Origin: Streptomyces noursei
Lineage (GTDB): Bacteria > Actinomycetota > Actinomycetes > Streptomycetales > Streptomycetaceae
Reading direction: 5' to 3'
NCBI RefSeq assembly: GCF_016917755.1
Contig: NZ_CP070326.1
Span: 5,084,001 to 5,148,000, forward strand
Length of the DNA stretch: 64,000 nt
The notes under the pieces were generated by a model. It did no database searches and was not told where the DNA came from. It saw only the letters and a list, made by a program, of their open reading frames with translations. Numbering within the stretch: the first letter of the stretch is position 1; every line of letters begins with the position of its first letter. Position numbers and translations under genes: made by a program. Positions 24,391-33,156 of this stretch are shown here, piece after piece.

Positions 24391-26295
24391 ATGGACGCTC
24401 CGACCACCACGTCGGCCGATAGCGGCTCTTCTGGCGGCAGCAGTGGCGATTGGGGTTGGTTCACTCCGCCGGCGAAAAAATCTTCCGGAGATCAACAGGA
24501 CCGGAACAACAACCAGGATGGGCGGCAAGCGCCACGGGCCGACCGTGACGAGCCGGGCGAACGCGCCGAAAGGGAACGGATACCCAGCCGTCCCGTCAAC
24601 CCGATACGGCCGGTGGGCACCGCCGCCGAGCGGGAGACCGAGCCGGAGCCGCAGCGGGTGCCGCGACAGGGTCCGCAGCCGGGGTGGGAGACGGGACAGC
24701 AGCCCGGCCCCGCCACCACCGGCGCTCCCGTCGAGCGGCCCGAACCCGCCGCCCCGCGCCCCGTGGTCGAGCCGGAACCGGTCCACGAGCCCGCCGCGCG
24801 GACCCCGTTCGACGCCTTCGGCTTCGTCGACCCGCGCACGGCGACGGCCGGCTACGCTGCCTCTGCCCCGATGGCCCCGATGGCCCCTCCGGCCCCCGTG
24901 GCCCCTCCGGTCCAGGCGGCTCCTGCGGCTCCTGCGGCTCCTGTAGCCCCGCCGGCCCCGCCTGCCCCCGCAGCTCCTTCCAGGCCCCCTGCTCCTCCCG
25001 CGCCTCCCGCGCCCTCGGCCCCTGAGGGCTCTCCGGCCCCCGCCGCTCCGTCCGCCCCCGCGGCCTCCCCCGCGCCATCCCCACCTCCGGCACCACCCGC
25101 CGCGGAACCCTCCCTGGCCACGTTGCAGGCCACCGGCTCGTCCGACGAGGGGGCCTCTCCCGACGCGGTCCTCATCCGGCGCACCATGGCCGAGATCGAG
25201 CCCGTGGCCGACAAGGTCACCTCGTACTTCTACGCGCTGCTGTTCGTCCAGCACCCCGATCTGCGGGCGCTGTTCCCCGCCTCGATGGACGCCCAGCGCG
25301 ACCGGCTCTTCAAGGCGCTGCTCACCGCCGCCCAGCACGTCGACAACGCCGAGGTGCTCACCCAGTACCTCTCGCAACTCGGCCGCGGGCACCGCAAGTA
25401 CGGCACCCAGCCCGACCACTACCCGGCAGTCGGTATGTGCCTGTTGAGTGCGCTGTCTCGTTATGCCACGTCCAGTTGGAGCCAGGAGACCGAGGACGCG
25501 TGGGTGCGCGCGTACACCGCGATCTCCCAGATCATGATCGACGCGGCGGCCGAGAACGAGGCCGTCGCCCCGGCCTGGTGGCAGGCCGAGGTCGTCGCGC
25601 ACGAGCTGCGCACCCCCGACACCGCGGTGGTGACGGTCCGCCCGGACCAGCCGTACCCGTTCCTCGCCGGGCAGTACACCAGCCTGGAAACCCCCTGGTG
25701 GCCGCGGGTCTGGCGGCACTACTCCTTCGCCTCGGCGCCGCGCTCCGACGGCCTGCTCTCGTTCCATGTGAAGGCGGTGCCGGCCGGCTGGGTCTCCAAC
25801 GCGCTGGTGCATCGCGCCCGGCCCGGCGACGTCCTGCGGCTCGGTGGGCCGGCCGGCTCGATGACCGTCGACCACTCCGCCGGCAACGGCCTGCTGTGCG
25901 TCGGCGGTGGCACCGGCATCGCACCCATCAAGGCACTGATCGAGGACATCGCGGGCCACGGTTCCCGGCGCCCGGTGGACGTCTTCTACGGCGCGCGCAG
26001 CGACCACGAGCTCTACGACATCGACACCATGCTGCGGCTGGAGCAGACCCACCCCTGGCTGACCGTCCGCCCGGTCGTCGCCATCGGGCCGGGCACCCGG
26101 GGCGGCCCCGCCACGGTCACCGGCCAACTCCCCGACGCGGTCCGGAAGTACGGCCCGTACCGGGAATACGACGCGTACCTGTCGGGTCCGCCGGGACTGA
26201 TCCGCAGCGGTGTGGAGGCACTGGTGGGGGTCGGCGTCCGGGCCGAGCGGATACGGCACGACTCCATCGAAGAGCTGGTATCGACGGGAGACTGA
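24391..26295 (+). CDS. Flavohaemoglobin-like globin-reductase with long Pro/Ala-rich N-terminus
   Basis: A 634-residue protein. Residues 1-240 are disordered and mostly Pro/Ala with charged blocks. A globin domain follows (about 245-390) with the proximal haem ligand H334 in GRGHRKYG and an aromatic B-helix (SYFYALLF). The C-terminal part (about 395-634) is an FNR-like reductase: RHYSFASAP binds flavin and GGGTGIAP binds NAD(P)H. The layout is that of a flavohaemoglobin, which turns NO and O2 into nitrate, though the start and the flavin site differ from classical Hmp. The PNPOx-like gene follows within 5 bp, suggesting coupled expression. Confidence 0.82.
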   Translation: MDAPTTTSADSGSSGGSSGDWGWFTPPAKKSSGDQQDRNNNQDGRQAPRADRDEPGERAERERIPSRPVNPIRPVGTAAERETEPEPQRVPRQGPQPGWETGQQPGPATTGAPVERPEPAAPRPVVEPEPVHEPAARTPFDAFGFVDPRTATAGYAASAPMAPMAPPAPVAPPVQAAPAAPAAPVAPPAPPAPAAPSRPPAPPAPPAPSAPEGSPAPAAPSAPAASPAPSPPPAPPAAEPSLATLQATGSSDEGASPDAVLIRRTMAEIEPVADKVTSYFYALLFVQHPDLRALFPASMDAQRDRLFKALLTAAQHVDNAEVLTQYLSQLGRGHRKYGTQPDHYPAVGMCLLSALSRYATSSWSQETEDAWVRAYTAISQIMIDAAAENEAVAPAWWQAEVVAHELRTPDTAVVTVRPDQPYPFLAGQYTSLETPWWPRVWRHYSFASAPRSDGLLSFHVKAVPAGWVSNALVHRARPGDVLRLGGPAGSMTVDHSAGNGLLCVGGGTGIAPIKALIEDIAGHGSRRPVDVFYGARSDHELYDIDTMLRLEQTHPWLTVRPVVAIGPGTRGGPATVTGQLPDAVRKYGPYREYDAYLSGPPGLIRSGVEALVGVGVRAERIRHDSIEELVSTGD

Positions 26296-26299
26296 GGTC

Positions 26300-27223
26300 T
26301 TGGCAGTTGACGGGGAACACGGCCGGGCGAAGGAGGGACGGGGTTTTCGCCTGCCGGTGGAGCGGCCCGGGAGCGATGGTGAGCACCTGGTGCAGCAGAG
26401 ACTCGGGACGACCGCGCGTGCCGACCGCTTCTACGCGGACCAGGTCCTGGACCACCTCAACGTGCGGATGCAGGAGTTCGTCGCCCGCCAGGAGATGTTC
26501 TTCCTGGCCACGGCGGATCGGCACGGCGAGTGCGACTCCACCTTCCGCGCCGGGCCGCCCGGATTCGTGCAGGTGCTGGACGACCGGCTGCTGGCGTACC
26601 CGGAGTACCGCGGCAACGGCGTGATGGCCTCCATCGGCAACATCTCGGAGAACCCGCGACTGGCCATCCTCATGATCGACTTCACCCGCGACCGGATCGG
26701 GCTGCACGTCAACGGCCGGGCCCGGGTCGTGCTCGACGAGGAGATGCGGGCCTGCTACCCGGGCCTGCCGGTGGACCCGGTCCCCGGGCGGCGGGCGCAG
26801 CTGTGGGTGACGGTCGAGGTCGAGGAGGCGTACATCCACTGCGCCAAGCACATTCCGCATCTGCAGAAGGTCCCGGCGAAGGAACGCGGCGCCCGGGCCT
26901 GGGGCACCGACGACGTCAGGCGCAAGGGCGGCGACTTCTTCGGGGCCGCCGCCGAAGCGGAGCAGCGGCCGCTGTTCCGGCGTCCGCAGCGCGCCAACGA
27001 GCATCTGCGCGGCGGGCTGCACGAGGACGCGCCGGAGCACGGGTACGGGGCCGAACCGGCGGCCCTGCCCGGCCCGCGGAGCCCCCTGCGGGGCGGCCTG
27101 GCCGCGGAGCTGAACGGGGAGTTCCTCGACCGGGTCGAGCAGGTGCTGGCGCGCGCCCAGCCGCGCCGCCCCGCCGAGGACGCCCCGGAGTTCCGCGGCT
27201 GGTTCGACCGGCGCGGCGGCTGA
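26300..27223 (+). CDS. Pyridoxamine-phosphate-oxidase-like flavin-binding protein
   Basis: About 307 residues. The core (EMFFLATADRHGECDSTFRAGPPGFVQVLDDRLLAYPEYRGNG, read in parts) fits the split-barrel PNPOx-like fold that binds FMN, haem or F420. The C-terminal 90 residues are charged and low in complexity. It starts directly after the globin-reductase stop and is probably co-translated. Start uncertain: TTG 26300 is nearest and in frame, and GTG 26357 is an alternative. A redox role together with the globin is inferred. Confidence 0.75.
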   Translation: MAVDGEHGRAKEGRGFRLPVERPGSDGEHLVQQRLGTTARADRFYADQVLDHLNVRMQEFVARQEMFFLATADRHGECDSTFRAGPPGFVQVLDDRLLAYPEYRGNGVMASIGNISENPRLAILMIDFTRDRIGLHVNGRARVVLDEEMRACYPGLPVDPVPGRRAQLWVTVEVEEAYIHCAKHIPHLQKVPAKERGARAWGTDDVRRKGGDFFGAAAEAEQRPLFRRPQRANEHLRGGLHEDAPEHGYGAEPAALPGPRSPLRGGLAAELNGEFLDRVEQVLARAQPRRPAEDAPEFRGWFDRRGG

Positions 27224-27247
27224 CCCGGAGCGCGGTCGGGGCGGGCC

Positions 27248-27727
27248 CTAGCCCAGATCGGGGGCGTGCATCGCGCGCACGCCCTCGATGTTGCCGTCCA
27301 GGTAGTGCCGCAGGGACAGCGGGACGACCTCGACCGAGGCGATCCCGACCCGGGTGAAGGGCACCCGCACGATCTCGTACTCGCCGCACGGCTCCTCGAC
27401 CTCGGGGCCGTGCCGGCGGGACGGATCCATCGAGTCCAGCCGGCAGACGAAGAAGTGCTGCACCTTGACGCCGTCCACGCCGCCGTCGGTGATGTGCTCG
27501 ACGGTGTCGACGAAGACCGGCACCACATCGGTGACCTTGGCGCCCAGCTCCTCGTCCAGTTCACGGTGGAGGGCCTCGATGACCGTGGCGTCCCCGGGCT
27601 CCACGCCGCCGCCCGGAGTGATCCAGTACGGGGCTCGACCCGGCTTGGTGCGCTTGATCAGTACGAGATCCGCTCCGTCGAGCAGAATCGCGCGGGCGGT
27701 GCGTTTGACGACTGGCCGTACGGTCAT
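27248..27727 (-). CDS. Nudix hydrolase
   Basis: A 159-residue Nudix protein that hydrolyses nucleoside-diphosphate-linked compounds. The Nudix box begins at GGGVEPGDA and ends RELDEELG; the first catalytic Glu position reads Asp and one extra residue separates it from RE, so the box is slightly unusual. No ribosome binding site is visible at the ATG, which may be leaderless. It sits between the PNPOx-like gene and LysR. Confidence 0.83.
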   Translation of the reverse strand: MTVRPVVKRTARAILLDGADLVLIKRTKPGRAPYWITPGGGVEPGDATVIEALHRELDEELGAKVTDVVPVFVDTVEHITDGGVDGVKVQHFFVCRLDSMDPSRRHGPEVEEPCGEYEIVRVPFTRVGIASVEVVPLSLRHYLDGNIEGVRAMHAPDLG

Positions 27728-27781
27728 AGGGGACAGATGCCGCGGTCACGGCCTGGTGAAACCCCTGTCCCAGCGCTTACG

Positions 27782-28678
27782 TCACCAGTGCGCCGCGGTG
27801 CGCAGCAGCCACTCGTGCGCCCGCGCGATGTGCGGTAGCCCCAGGGTCCCGGTCCGTACGGCCAGGAAGTAGGTGCGCAGCGGGGGCACCGGTGGGTCGA
27901 GGAGGGCGACCACCGCGCCGCTGGCCAGCGCCTCGGCGCACAGATAGCGGGGCAGGACGGCCAGTCCCGCGCCCGCCGTGACGCAGGACAGCACCGCCCG
28001 CAGGTCGCCGGCGACGACCGCGGCGGAGGCGGTGGGCTTGGCGTCGAAGACGGCGGCCCAATAGCGGGCGATCAGCGGCAGGCTCTCGTGGACCTCGACC
28101 AGCGGGACCGGGTCCAGCGCGCGGATGCCGCGGGCCTGCAGGACGTCGGGGTCGCCCAGCCGGACCGCCCAGTGGGGCGCGGCGACCAGCACGTGTTCCT
28201 CGTCGCACAGCGGGGTGGCGGTGAGCAGCCCGCCGCGCGGCCTGGTGGTGGTGACCGTCAGGTCGTGGTGGCCGGCGGCCAGGCCGTTCAGCAGCTCGTC
28301 GGCGTCGCCGAAGGCGGTGCGTATGGACAGGCCCTGGGTGATGAGCGGGCTCAGGGCCGGTAACGCGCGCTCGGCGGTGAACTCCGGTGGGCCGCCGAGG
28401 TGGAGCGTGCGGGTGGGGGAGTCCTGGTCCAGCCCGGCCTCGGTGATCTCGGTGAGGGCGTCGAGGTGCGGCGCGGCCTTGTGGGCGAGTTCGTCGCCGA
28501 AGGTGGTGGCGGTGACGCCACGGGCGCAGCGGACGAAGAGGGGGCGGCCCAACCGGCGTTCCAGCGTGCGAATTTGGCTGGTCACCGCGGGCTGGGAGAG
28601 TCCGAGCAGCGCGGCGGCCCGGGTGAACGAGCCGGCCCGGTGGACCGTCACGAAGGTACGCAGCAGTGCCAGATCCAT
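27782..28678 (-). CDS. LysR-family regulator
   Basis: A 298-residue LysR protein. The winged helix is at residues 1-60 (MDLALLRTFVTVHRAGSFTRAAALLGLSQ, read in parts) and the periplasmic-binding-like effector domain follows. ATG 28678 has AGGAGGT upstream. It has no divergent partner; its targets are not obvious. An AT-rich ATAAATTTGTCGAT patch lies upstream (about 28724-28738). Confidence 0.86.
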   Translation of the reverse strand: MDLALLRTFVTVHRAGSFTRAAALLGLSQPAVTSQIRTLERRLGRPLFVRCARGVTATTFGDELAHKAAPHLDALTEITEAGLDQDSPTRTLHLGGPPEFTAERALPALSPLITQGLSIRTAFGDADELLNGLAAGHHDLTVTTTRPRGGLLTATPLCDEEHVLVAAPHWAVRLGDPDVLQARGIRALDPVPLVEVHESLPLIARYWAAVFDAKPTASAAVVAGDLRAVLSCVTAGAGLAVLPRYLCAEALASGAVVALLDPPVPPLRTYFLAVRTGTLGLPHIARAHEWLLRTAAHW

Positions 28679-28800
28679 CGCGTACCTCCTGCGCCCCTCG
28701 GAAGCCTGGTCGCGGGCCAACTATAAATTTGTCGATAGGGCTGTGTCGCTAGCGTGATTGGACACTGACGCTCAGTCAACTAGCCTTGTTGAAGCGGTTC

Positions 28801-28814
28801 GTTTCACGTGAAAC
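28801..28814. other. parS: parS site 9
   Basis: A perfect GTTTCACGTGAAAC alone in the spacer upstream of lysR. Confidence 0.93.
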
Positions 28815-28856
28815 ATCGGTCTGTGAGACGTCCGGACCGGACTCACGGGAACCGCC

Positions 28857-28893
28857 GGCCGGCAGGGTGACGAGGGGGGATACCCTGCCGGCC
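28857..28893 (-). terminator. Terminator of the holin-like/ptpA/Cys-Met operon
   Basis: 12-bp perfect stem GGCCGGCAGGGT with ACCCTGCCGGCC and a 13-nt loop, just past the minus-strand stop at 28919. Confidence 0.8.
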
Positions 28894-28918
28894 GATTCAG
28901 CGCCGTAGCGCCGCGGTG

Positions 28919-30094
28919 TTACGCCTTCGCCGCGTCCAGCGCCCGCAGCACGTCGGCGACCAGATCTTCCGGGTCCTCGACGCCGACGGAGAAGCGGATG
29001 AAGCCCTCCGGCACGTCGTCGCCGCCCCAGCGGCCGCGCCGCTCGGCGGTGGAGCGCACGCCGCCGAAGCTGGTCGCGTCGTCCACCAGCGTCAGCGCGG
29101 TCAGAAAGCGCTCCGCATGTGCCCGGTCCGGGAGGACGAAGGACACCACGCAGCCGAAGCGGCCGGGGCGCATCTGTCGGACGGCGAGCGCATGGGACGG
29201 GTCCGACGGCAGGCCGGGATGGCGCACCCCGGTGACCTCGGGGCGGTCGGCCAGCGCGGTGGCCAACGCCATCGCTCCCTCGGCCTGCTGGCGGACGCGC
29301 AGCGCCAGGGTGGCGAGCGAGCGGTGCGCGAGCCAGCTCTCCATGGGGCCGGGGATCGCGCCGACCGTCTTGCGCCACAGCCGGACGCCGTCGGCCAGCG
29401 CCGGATCCCGGGTGCTGACGTAGCCCATCAGGACATCGCCGTGGCCGGTCAGCGCCTTGGTGCCGCTGGCGACCGAGAAGTCCGCGCCCAGGTCCAGCGG
29501 GCGCTGGCCGAGCGGGGTGGCGAGGGTGTTGTCCACGGCGACCAGCGCACCGCGGGCGTGTGCCGCGTCGGCCAGTCGCCGGATGTCGTAGACGTCGAGC
29601 CCCGGGTTGGAGGGCGTCTCGATCCACAGCAGTCGCGCGCCGTCGAGGACGTCCGGTTGGGCGTCGTGGGTGCGATCAACGGAGGCGTGCGGCGCGCTCG
29701 TTGAGGCGCGACCGTCGGTTGACGGGCGGGCGGTGCGGACCTCGATGCCGTAGCTCTCCAGGCGGGTGCGGACGGCGGGCAGCAGCTGATAGCCGTCGCC
29801 GGGGAGCACCACCGCGTCGCCGGCGCGCAGCTGGGAGAAGAGCACCGCGGTGATCGCCGCCATCCCGGAGGCGAAGGCGACGGTGTGCGCGGGTTCGCCC
29901 GGCGACTCCAGTTCGCCGATGGCGGCTTCCAGCCGGGTCCAGGTGGGGTTGTTGTCGCGGCCGTAGGTGTACGGGCCGGCGGCCTCGCCTGGCAGGTGGA
30001 AGTGGGCGGCGAACACCGGGCCGGGGAGGGCCGGTTCGTAGGCCGCCGGCTCCGGGAGCCCGGCCCGCACGACGCGGGTGCCGTCGCCGGTCAT
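28919..30094 (-). CDS. Cystathionine gamma-synthase/lyase-type PLP enzyme
   Basis: A 391-residue fold-type I enzyme of the Cys/Met metabolism family (trans-sulphuration). The PLP lysine is K213 in ASGTKALTGHGDV and the D188-N-T motif precedes it. Synthase, lyase or another activity cannot be told apart. The start ATG overlaps the ptpA stop (ATGA), so the two are translationally coupled. The middle (about residues 120-150) holds an unusually polar insertion. A terminator follows the gene. Confidence 0.88.
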   Translation of the reverse strand: MTGDGTRVVRAGLPEPAAYEPALPGPVFAAHFHLPGEAAGPYTYGRDNNPTWTRLEAAIGELESPGEPAHTVAFASGMAAITAVLFSQLRAGDAVVLPGDGYQLLPAVRTRLESYGIEVRTARPSTDGRASTSAPHASVDRTHDAQPDVLDGARLLWIETPSNPGLDVYDIRRLADAAHARGALVAVDNTLATPLGQRPLDLGADFSVASGTKALTGHGDVLMGYVSTRDPALADGVRLWRKTVGAIPGPMESWLAHRSLATLALRVRQQAEGAMALATALADRPEVTGVRHPGLPSDPSHALAVRQMRPGRFGCVVSFVLPDRAHAERFLTALTLVDDATSFGGVRSTAERRGRWGGDDVPEGFIRFSVGVEDPEDLVADVLRALDAAKA

Positions 30095-30657
30095 GCGCTC
30101 TCCTTGTGGTGGGGGTGGTGCAGGCCCGGCCGGGGCTCGGCCGGGCCCGGAGCGCCGGAGGTGACCTCGGCGCGGACCGCCTCCAGGAGGCCGTCGCAGG
30201 CCGTCTCGATCATCTCCAGGCACTCCTCGAAGCCGGCGAAGCCGCCGTAGTACGGGTCCGGCACATCGAGGTCCGCGGGATCCGAGGCCGGGCCGGTGCG
30301 GCAGCTGTAGGAGCGCAGCAGGCGGACCTTGGCGGCGTCCTCGGGGGTCGGGGCCAGCCGGCGCAGCTCGCGCAGGTGGCCCGCGTCGAGTGCGATGACC
30401 AGGTCGCGCCGGGCGAACCAGGAGGCGCGGAACTGCCGGGCGGTGTGCGCCGTCGGATAGCCGCCGGCGTGCAGCACGGCGATGGTGCGGGGGTCGGCTC
30501 CGTCGCCCTCGTGCCAGCCGCCGGTGCCGGCGCTGTCGATCTCGACGAGCCCGTCGAGTCCGTCCTCGGCGATCCGGGCACGGAAGACGGACTCGGCGAT
30601 CGGCGAGCGGCATATGTTGCCGGTGCAGACGAAGCAGACACGGTAGCGGGTGGTCAA
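30091..30657 (-). CDS. ptpA: Low-molecular-weight protein tyrosine phosphatase
   Basis: A 188-residue LMW-PTP with the P-loop C11-x5-R17 (CTGNICRS) and the acid loop aspartate in the DPYYGG segment. The C-terminal tail after about residue 160 is Pro/His-rich. The closest known type is PtpA of Streptomyces, which dephosphorylates protein tyrosine and affects secondary metabolism. The start is a TTG 3 bp after the holin-like stop, with AAGGAC inside the upstream gene; this looks translationally coupled. ATGA overlap with the next gene. Confidence 0.88.
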   Translation of the reverse strand: MTTRYRVCFVCTGNICRSPIAESVFRARIAEDGLDGLVEIDSAGTGGWHEGDGADPRTIAVLHAGGYPTAHTARQFRASWFARRDLVIALDAGHLRELRRLAPTPEDAAKVRLLRSYSCRTGPASDPADLDVPDPYYGGFAGFEECLEMIETACDGLLEAVRAEVTSGAPGPAEPRPGLHHPHHKESA

Positions 30658-30660
30658 GCG

Positions 30661-31038
30661 TCAGTCCTTGTCGGGAAGGATCACGTGCATCGCCCAGGAG
30701 ACGATGGAGACGATCACGCCGCCGAGCAGCGCCGTCCAGAAGCCGTCCACGTGGAAGGCGAGGTCGGCCTTGCCGGCGACCCAGGAGGTCAACAGCAGCA
30801 TCAGCGCGTTCACGACCAGCGTGATCAGGCCGAGCGTGAGGATGAACAGGGGGAACGAGAGCACCTTCACCACGGGCTTGACCAGGAAGTTCACCAACCC
30901 GAAGATCAGCGCCACCAGGACCAGCGTGAACACCTTGCGGCCGGTGTTCTCTCCGGTGAGCGTGACGCCTTTGAGGAGCCAGATGGCCACGGCCAGGGCC
31001 GCGGCATTGGCGAGCGTCTTGACCACGAAATGCTTCAT
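30661..31038 (-). CDS. Phage-holin-like superfamily IV membrane protein
   Basis: A 125-residue protein with four membrane helices. The NFLVKPVVKVLSFPLFILTLGLITLVVNALMLLL segment (read in parts) is diagnostic for this bacterial holin-like family (YvlD-like). Members are core membrane proteins of unknown function, not phage genes. First gene of the holin-ptpA-Cys/Met operon. Confidence 0.85.
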   Translation of the reverse strand: MKHFVVKTLANAAALAVAIWLLKGVTLTGENTGRKVFTLVLVALIFGLVNFLVKPVVKVLSFPLFILTLGLITLVVNALMLLLTSWVAGKADLAFHVDGFWTALLGGVIVSIVSWAMHVILPDKD

Positions 31039-31086
31039 GGTGAGATCGTCGCAGACGACTGCTTACTGGTGAGAGGTGCGAACGGG

Positions 31087-31404
31087 ATGAAGGCTTTCCG
31101 GCTGGATGAACTGGAAGCGGAACGGCTCGCGAACAACGGCGCGTATCTGCAGTTCCTCCGGGAGCGCACCATGTCGGTCGGGCTGTACGGGCTGGACGCC
31201 GGCACCGTCGATCCGCAGCAGCCGCACGCCCAGGACGAGGTGTATCTGGTGGTGAGCGGCCGAGGGGCGATCACGGTGGGGACGGAGACGGAGTCGGTGG
31301 CCCGCGGCAGCGTGGTCTATGTGCCCGCTGGGGTGCCCCACAAGTTCCACCACATCAGCGAGGACCTCCGGGTCGTGGTGGTGTTCTCTCCGCCCGAAAG
31401 CTGA
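31087..31404 (+). CDS. Cupin-domain protein
   Basis: A 105-residue single-domain cupin. It has the two beta-barrel motifs: an acidic metal-site sequence with PHAQDEVYLVVSGRG and PAGVPHKFHH. It probably binds a metal ion and may be a small dioxygenase, isomerase or sugar-binding protein. ATG 31087 is chosen; an in-frame GTG at 31069 also exists. Divergent from the holin-like gene with a short spacer. Confidence 0.8.
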   Translation: MKAFRLDELEAERLANNGAYLQFLRERTMSVGLYGLDAGTVDPQQPHAQDEVYLVVSGRGAITVGTETESVARGSVVYVPAGVPHKFHHISEDLRVVVVFSPPES

Positions 31405-31591
31405 GGGACGGACCCCGGAACCCGTAGGGGTCGGCTCAGGGGCGAGCCGGGGCTGTCGGGCCCCCATGGCGCCCTCAGGCGCCCTAGCATCGTTGGTGTA
31501 CAGGGGAACCGGAGACGCGGAGACCGCGGACGGTGCCACCGGAGCGGCAGAGACCGACAACAGCGCGACAGACAGAAAGCAGGGCAGAGCA

Positions 31592-31825
31592 GTGGCTGGT
31601 AAGGGGATACTCGCAGGACTTCCGTGGTGGGTCACCTGGGTCGTGGTGCCCGTCATCCTGATCGCCGTCTTCGGCGGGCTGATCGCCACCGCGGTCGGCT
31701 TCCTGGTCAGCCTGCTCTTCAAGGTGCTGATCGCGGCAGCCCTGATCGCCGGCGTCATCTATCTCGTGCGCAGGTTCACCGGTTCCTCGTCCTCGTCCTC
31801 GTCCTCGTCGAAGAGCGACTGGTAG
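31592..31825 (+). CDS. Small DUF5326-like membrane protein
   Basis: A 77-residue protein with two membrane helices (about residues 8-40 and 45-65) and a Ser-rich tail (about nine Ser in a row) encoded by repeated TCC/TCG codons. It resembles the streptomycete DUF5326 family; function unknown. The GTG follows AGGGCAGAG. A hairpin terminator lies downstream. Confidence 0.72.
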   Translation: MAGKGILAGLPWWVTWVVVPVILIAVFGGLIATAVGFLVSLLFKVLIAAALIAGVIYLVRRFTGSSSSSSSSSKSDW

Positions 31826-31871
31826 GCCGAGCCCCTGACCGACCGGTCCTGTCCGACCCGCACCGTCCGAA

Positions 31872-31904
31872 GACGCCCTGCCCCCCGCTCGGGAGCAGGG
31901 CGTC
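31872..31904 (+). terminator. Terminator after the DUF5326-like gene
   Basis: 10-bp stem GACGCCCTGC/GCAGGGCGTC with a 13-nt loop. Confidence 0.75.
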
Positions 31905-32275
31905 CGGCGTTCGGCGTCCCCCACCGACACACCCATCGCCGCGTCGAACGTGGGTCGGAAAGCGGCTCGTTCACTGTTTCCGCGCGCCGGACGCCCGAGG
32001 CGTTCCCCCTGTTCACCAACGGTGTGTGCGTTGCTCCGTAGAGTCATCGCGCCCAGGGGGACGTGGACGGCCGGGTTAACTCCCGGGCTTTCGGCTCCCG
32101 TTCCGGATCGCCCGGGTTACAGTGCGGACGCAGGCGTCTTCCGGAGGTTGGCGTTCCGGAATGTACCGAGTGATCGGCCGGGCGTCGGGTGGGACGTCCT
32201 GGGAGACGCGCGGTCGCGGGAGCGGGTCCTGTGGCCGGGGCCGCGGGACCATGGCGCTCGGACCTGGGGGTTGCG

Positions 32276-33052
32276 TTGGCGATCGGCAACGACCAATCCA
32301 GCTCGCATCCCACCCTGATCGGGTCGGTGCAGCGGGCGCTGCGGCTCCTGGAGGCGGTGGCCGCGCACGCGGACGGGGCGCCCGCCAAGCAACTGGCCAG
32401 GGAGGCCCAACTTCCGCTCCCCACGACCTACCACCTGCTGCGGACGCTGACCCACGAGGGCTATCTCCGCCGGGAGAGCGGTGTCTTCGTCATCGATGAG
32501 GGCGCCGAGTCCATCGGTCGGGCCGGGGCCCGGCGGCGGCAGCGCCGGCAACTGGCCGACGTGCTGGCCGTGGCCGGCCGCGAGCTCGGCGCCGCCGTCT
32601 ACTTCGCCGTCTACCGGGAGGGCGAGGTGGAGGTGGTGGCGATAACCGACGATCCGGCGCGGCCGCCCGTCGAGGAATGGGTCGACTTCCGGTCCAGCGC
32701 CCATACCCACGCGATCGGGCAATGCCTCCTGGCGCAGCTCGACGAGGCGTCCCGGAAAGAACATCTTGCCCGCTATCCCGTGCAGTCGATAACGCCTTTT
32801 TCGGTGCGCTCCGAGAACGATCTTCTCAGTCGGTTGGCTACGGTGCGTCGCGGCCAGGTCGCCTACGACCGTCAGGAATATGCCTTGGGCACGGTGTGCT
32901 CGGCGATCCCCATCCGGGTCGGCTCGGCCGCCGCGACGCTGGCGGTTTCCCTTCCGGCGAAGGAGGTGCACCGATTGCAGCCAGTTACGGAACGACTACG
33001 GAAAATGGCGGAGGAGGTACTAACGACACTCGCCTTCTCTATCAGTATCTGA
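32276..33052 (+). CDS. ssgR: IclR-family regulator SsgR
   Basis: About 258 residues: an N-terminal winged helix (SVQRALRLLEAVAAHADG, then LPTTYHLLRTLTHEGYL) and an IclR effector domain. In S. coelicolor the IclR-type gene next to ssgA, ssgR, is required for ssgA transcription, and the neighbourhood here matches. TTG 32276 is the likeliest start; an ATG at 32251 is out of frame and a GTG at 32231 is possible. It ends 104 bp before ssgA. Confidence 0.87.
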   Translation: MAIGNDQSSSHPTLIGSVQRALRLLEAVAAHADGAPAKQLAREAQLPLPTTYHLLRTLTHEGYLRRESGVFVIDEGAESIGRAGARRRQRRQLADVLAVAGRELGAAVYFAVYREGEVEVVAITDDPARPPVEEWVDFRSSAHTHAIGQCLLAQLDEASRKEHLARYPVQSITPFSVRSENDLLSRLATVRRGQVAYDRQEYALGTVCSAIPIRVGSAAATLAVSLPAKEVHRLQPVTERLRKMAEEVLTTLAFSISI

Positions 33053-33156
33053 AAACTCACTCCTTGTGATCTGCCTGCCTGTGACCGACGATGGCGTCAA
33101 TAGGGCTTCCGGGGATGATTCCCGGCCATCTCCGATCAAGTGCGGGGCAGTGGTTG

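Noticed and set aside
24870..25100. Possible tandem repeat array in the globin-reductase gene
   Set aside because: It is codon-level low complexity from a Pro/Ala-rich tail, without a fixed repeat unit.
25763..25776. parS-like GTTCCATGTGAAGG in the globin-reductase gene
   Set aside because: Several mismatches, breaks the palindrome, and lies inside coding sequence; chance similarity.
30661..31038. Prophage holin
   Set aside because: The family name is misleading; no phage genes are near and the protein is a normal chromosomal membrane protein in an operon with ptpA.
32251..32253. ATG as ssgR start
   Set aside because: Out of frame with the IclR reading frame; TTG 32276 or a GTG at 32231 are the in-frame options.
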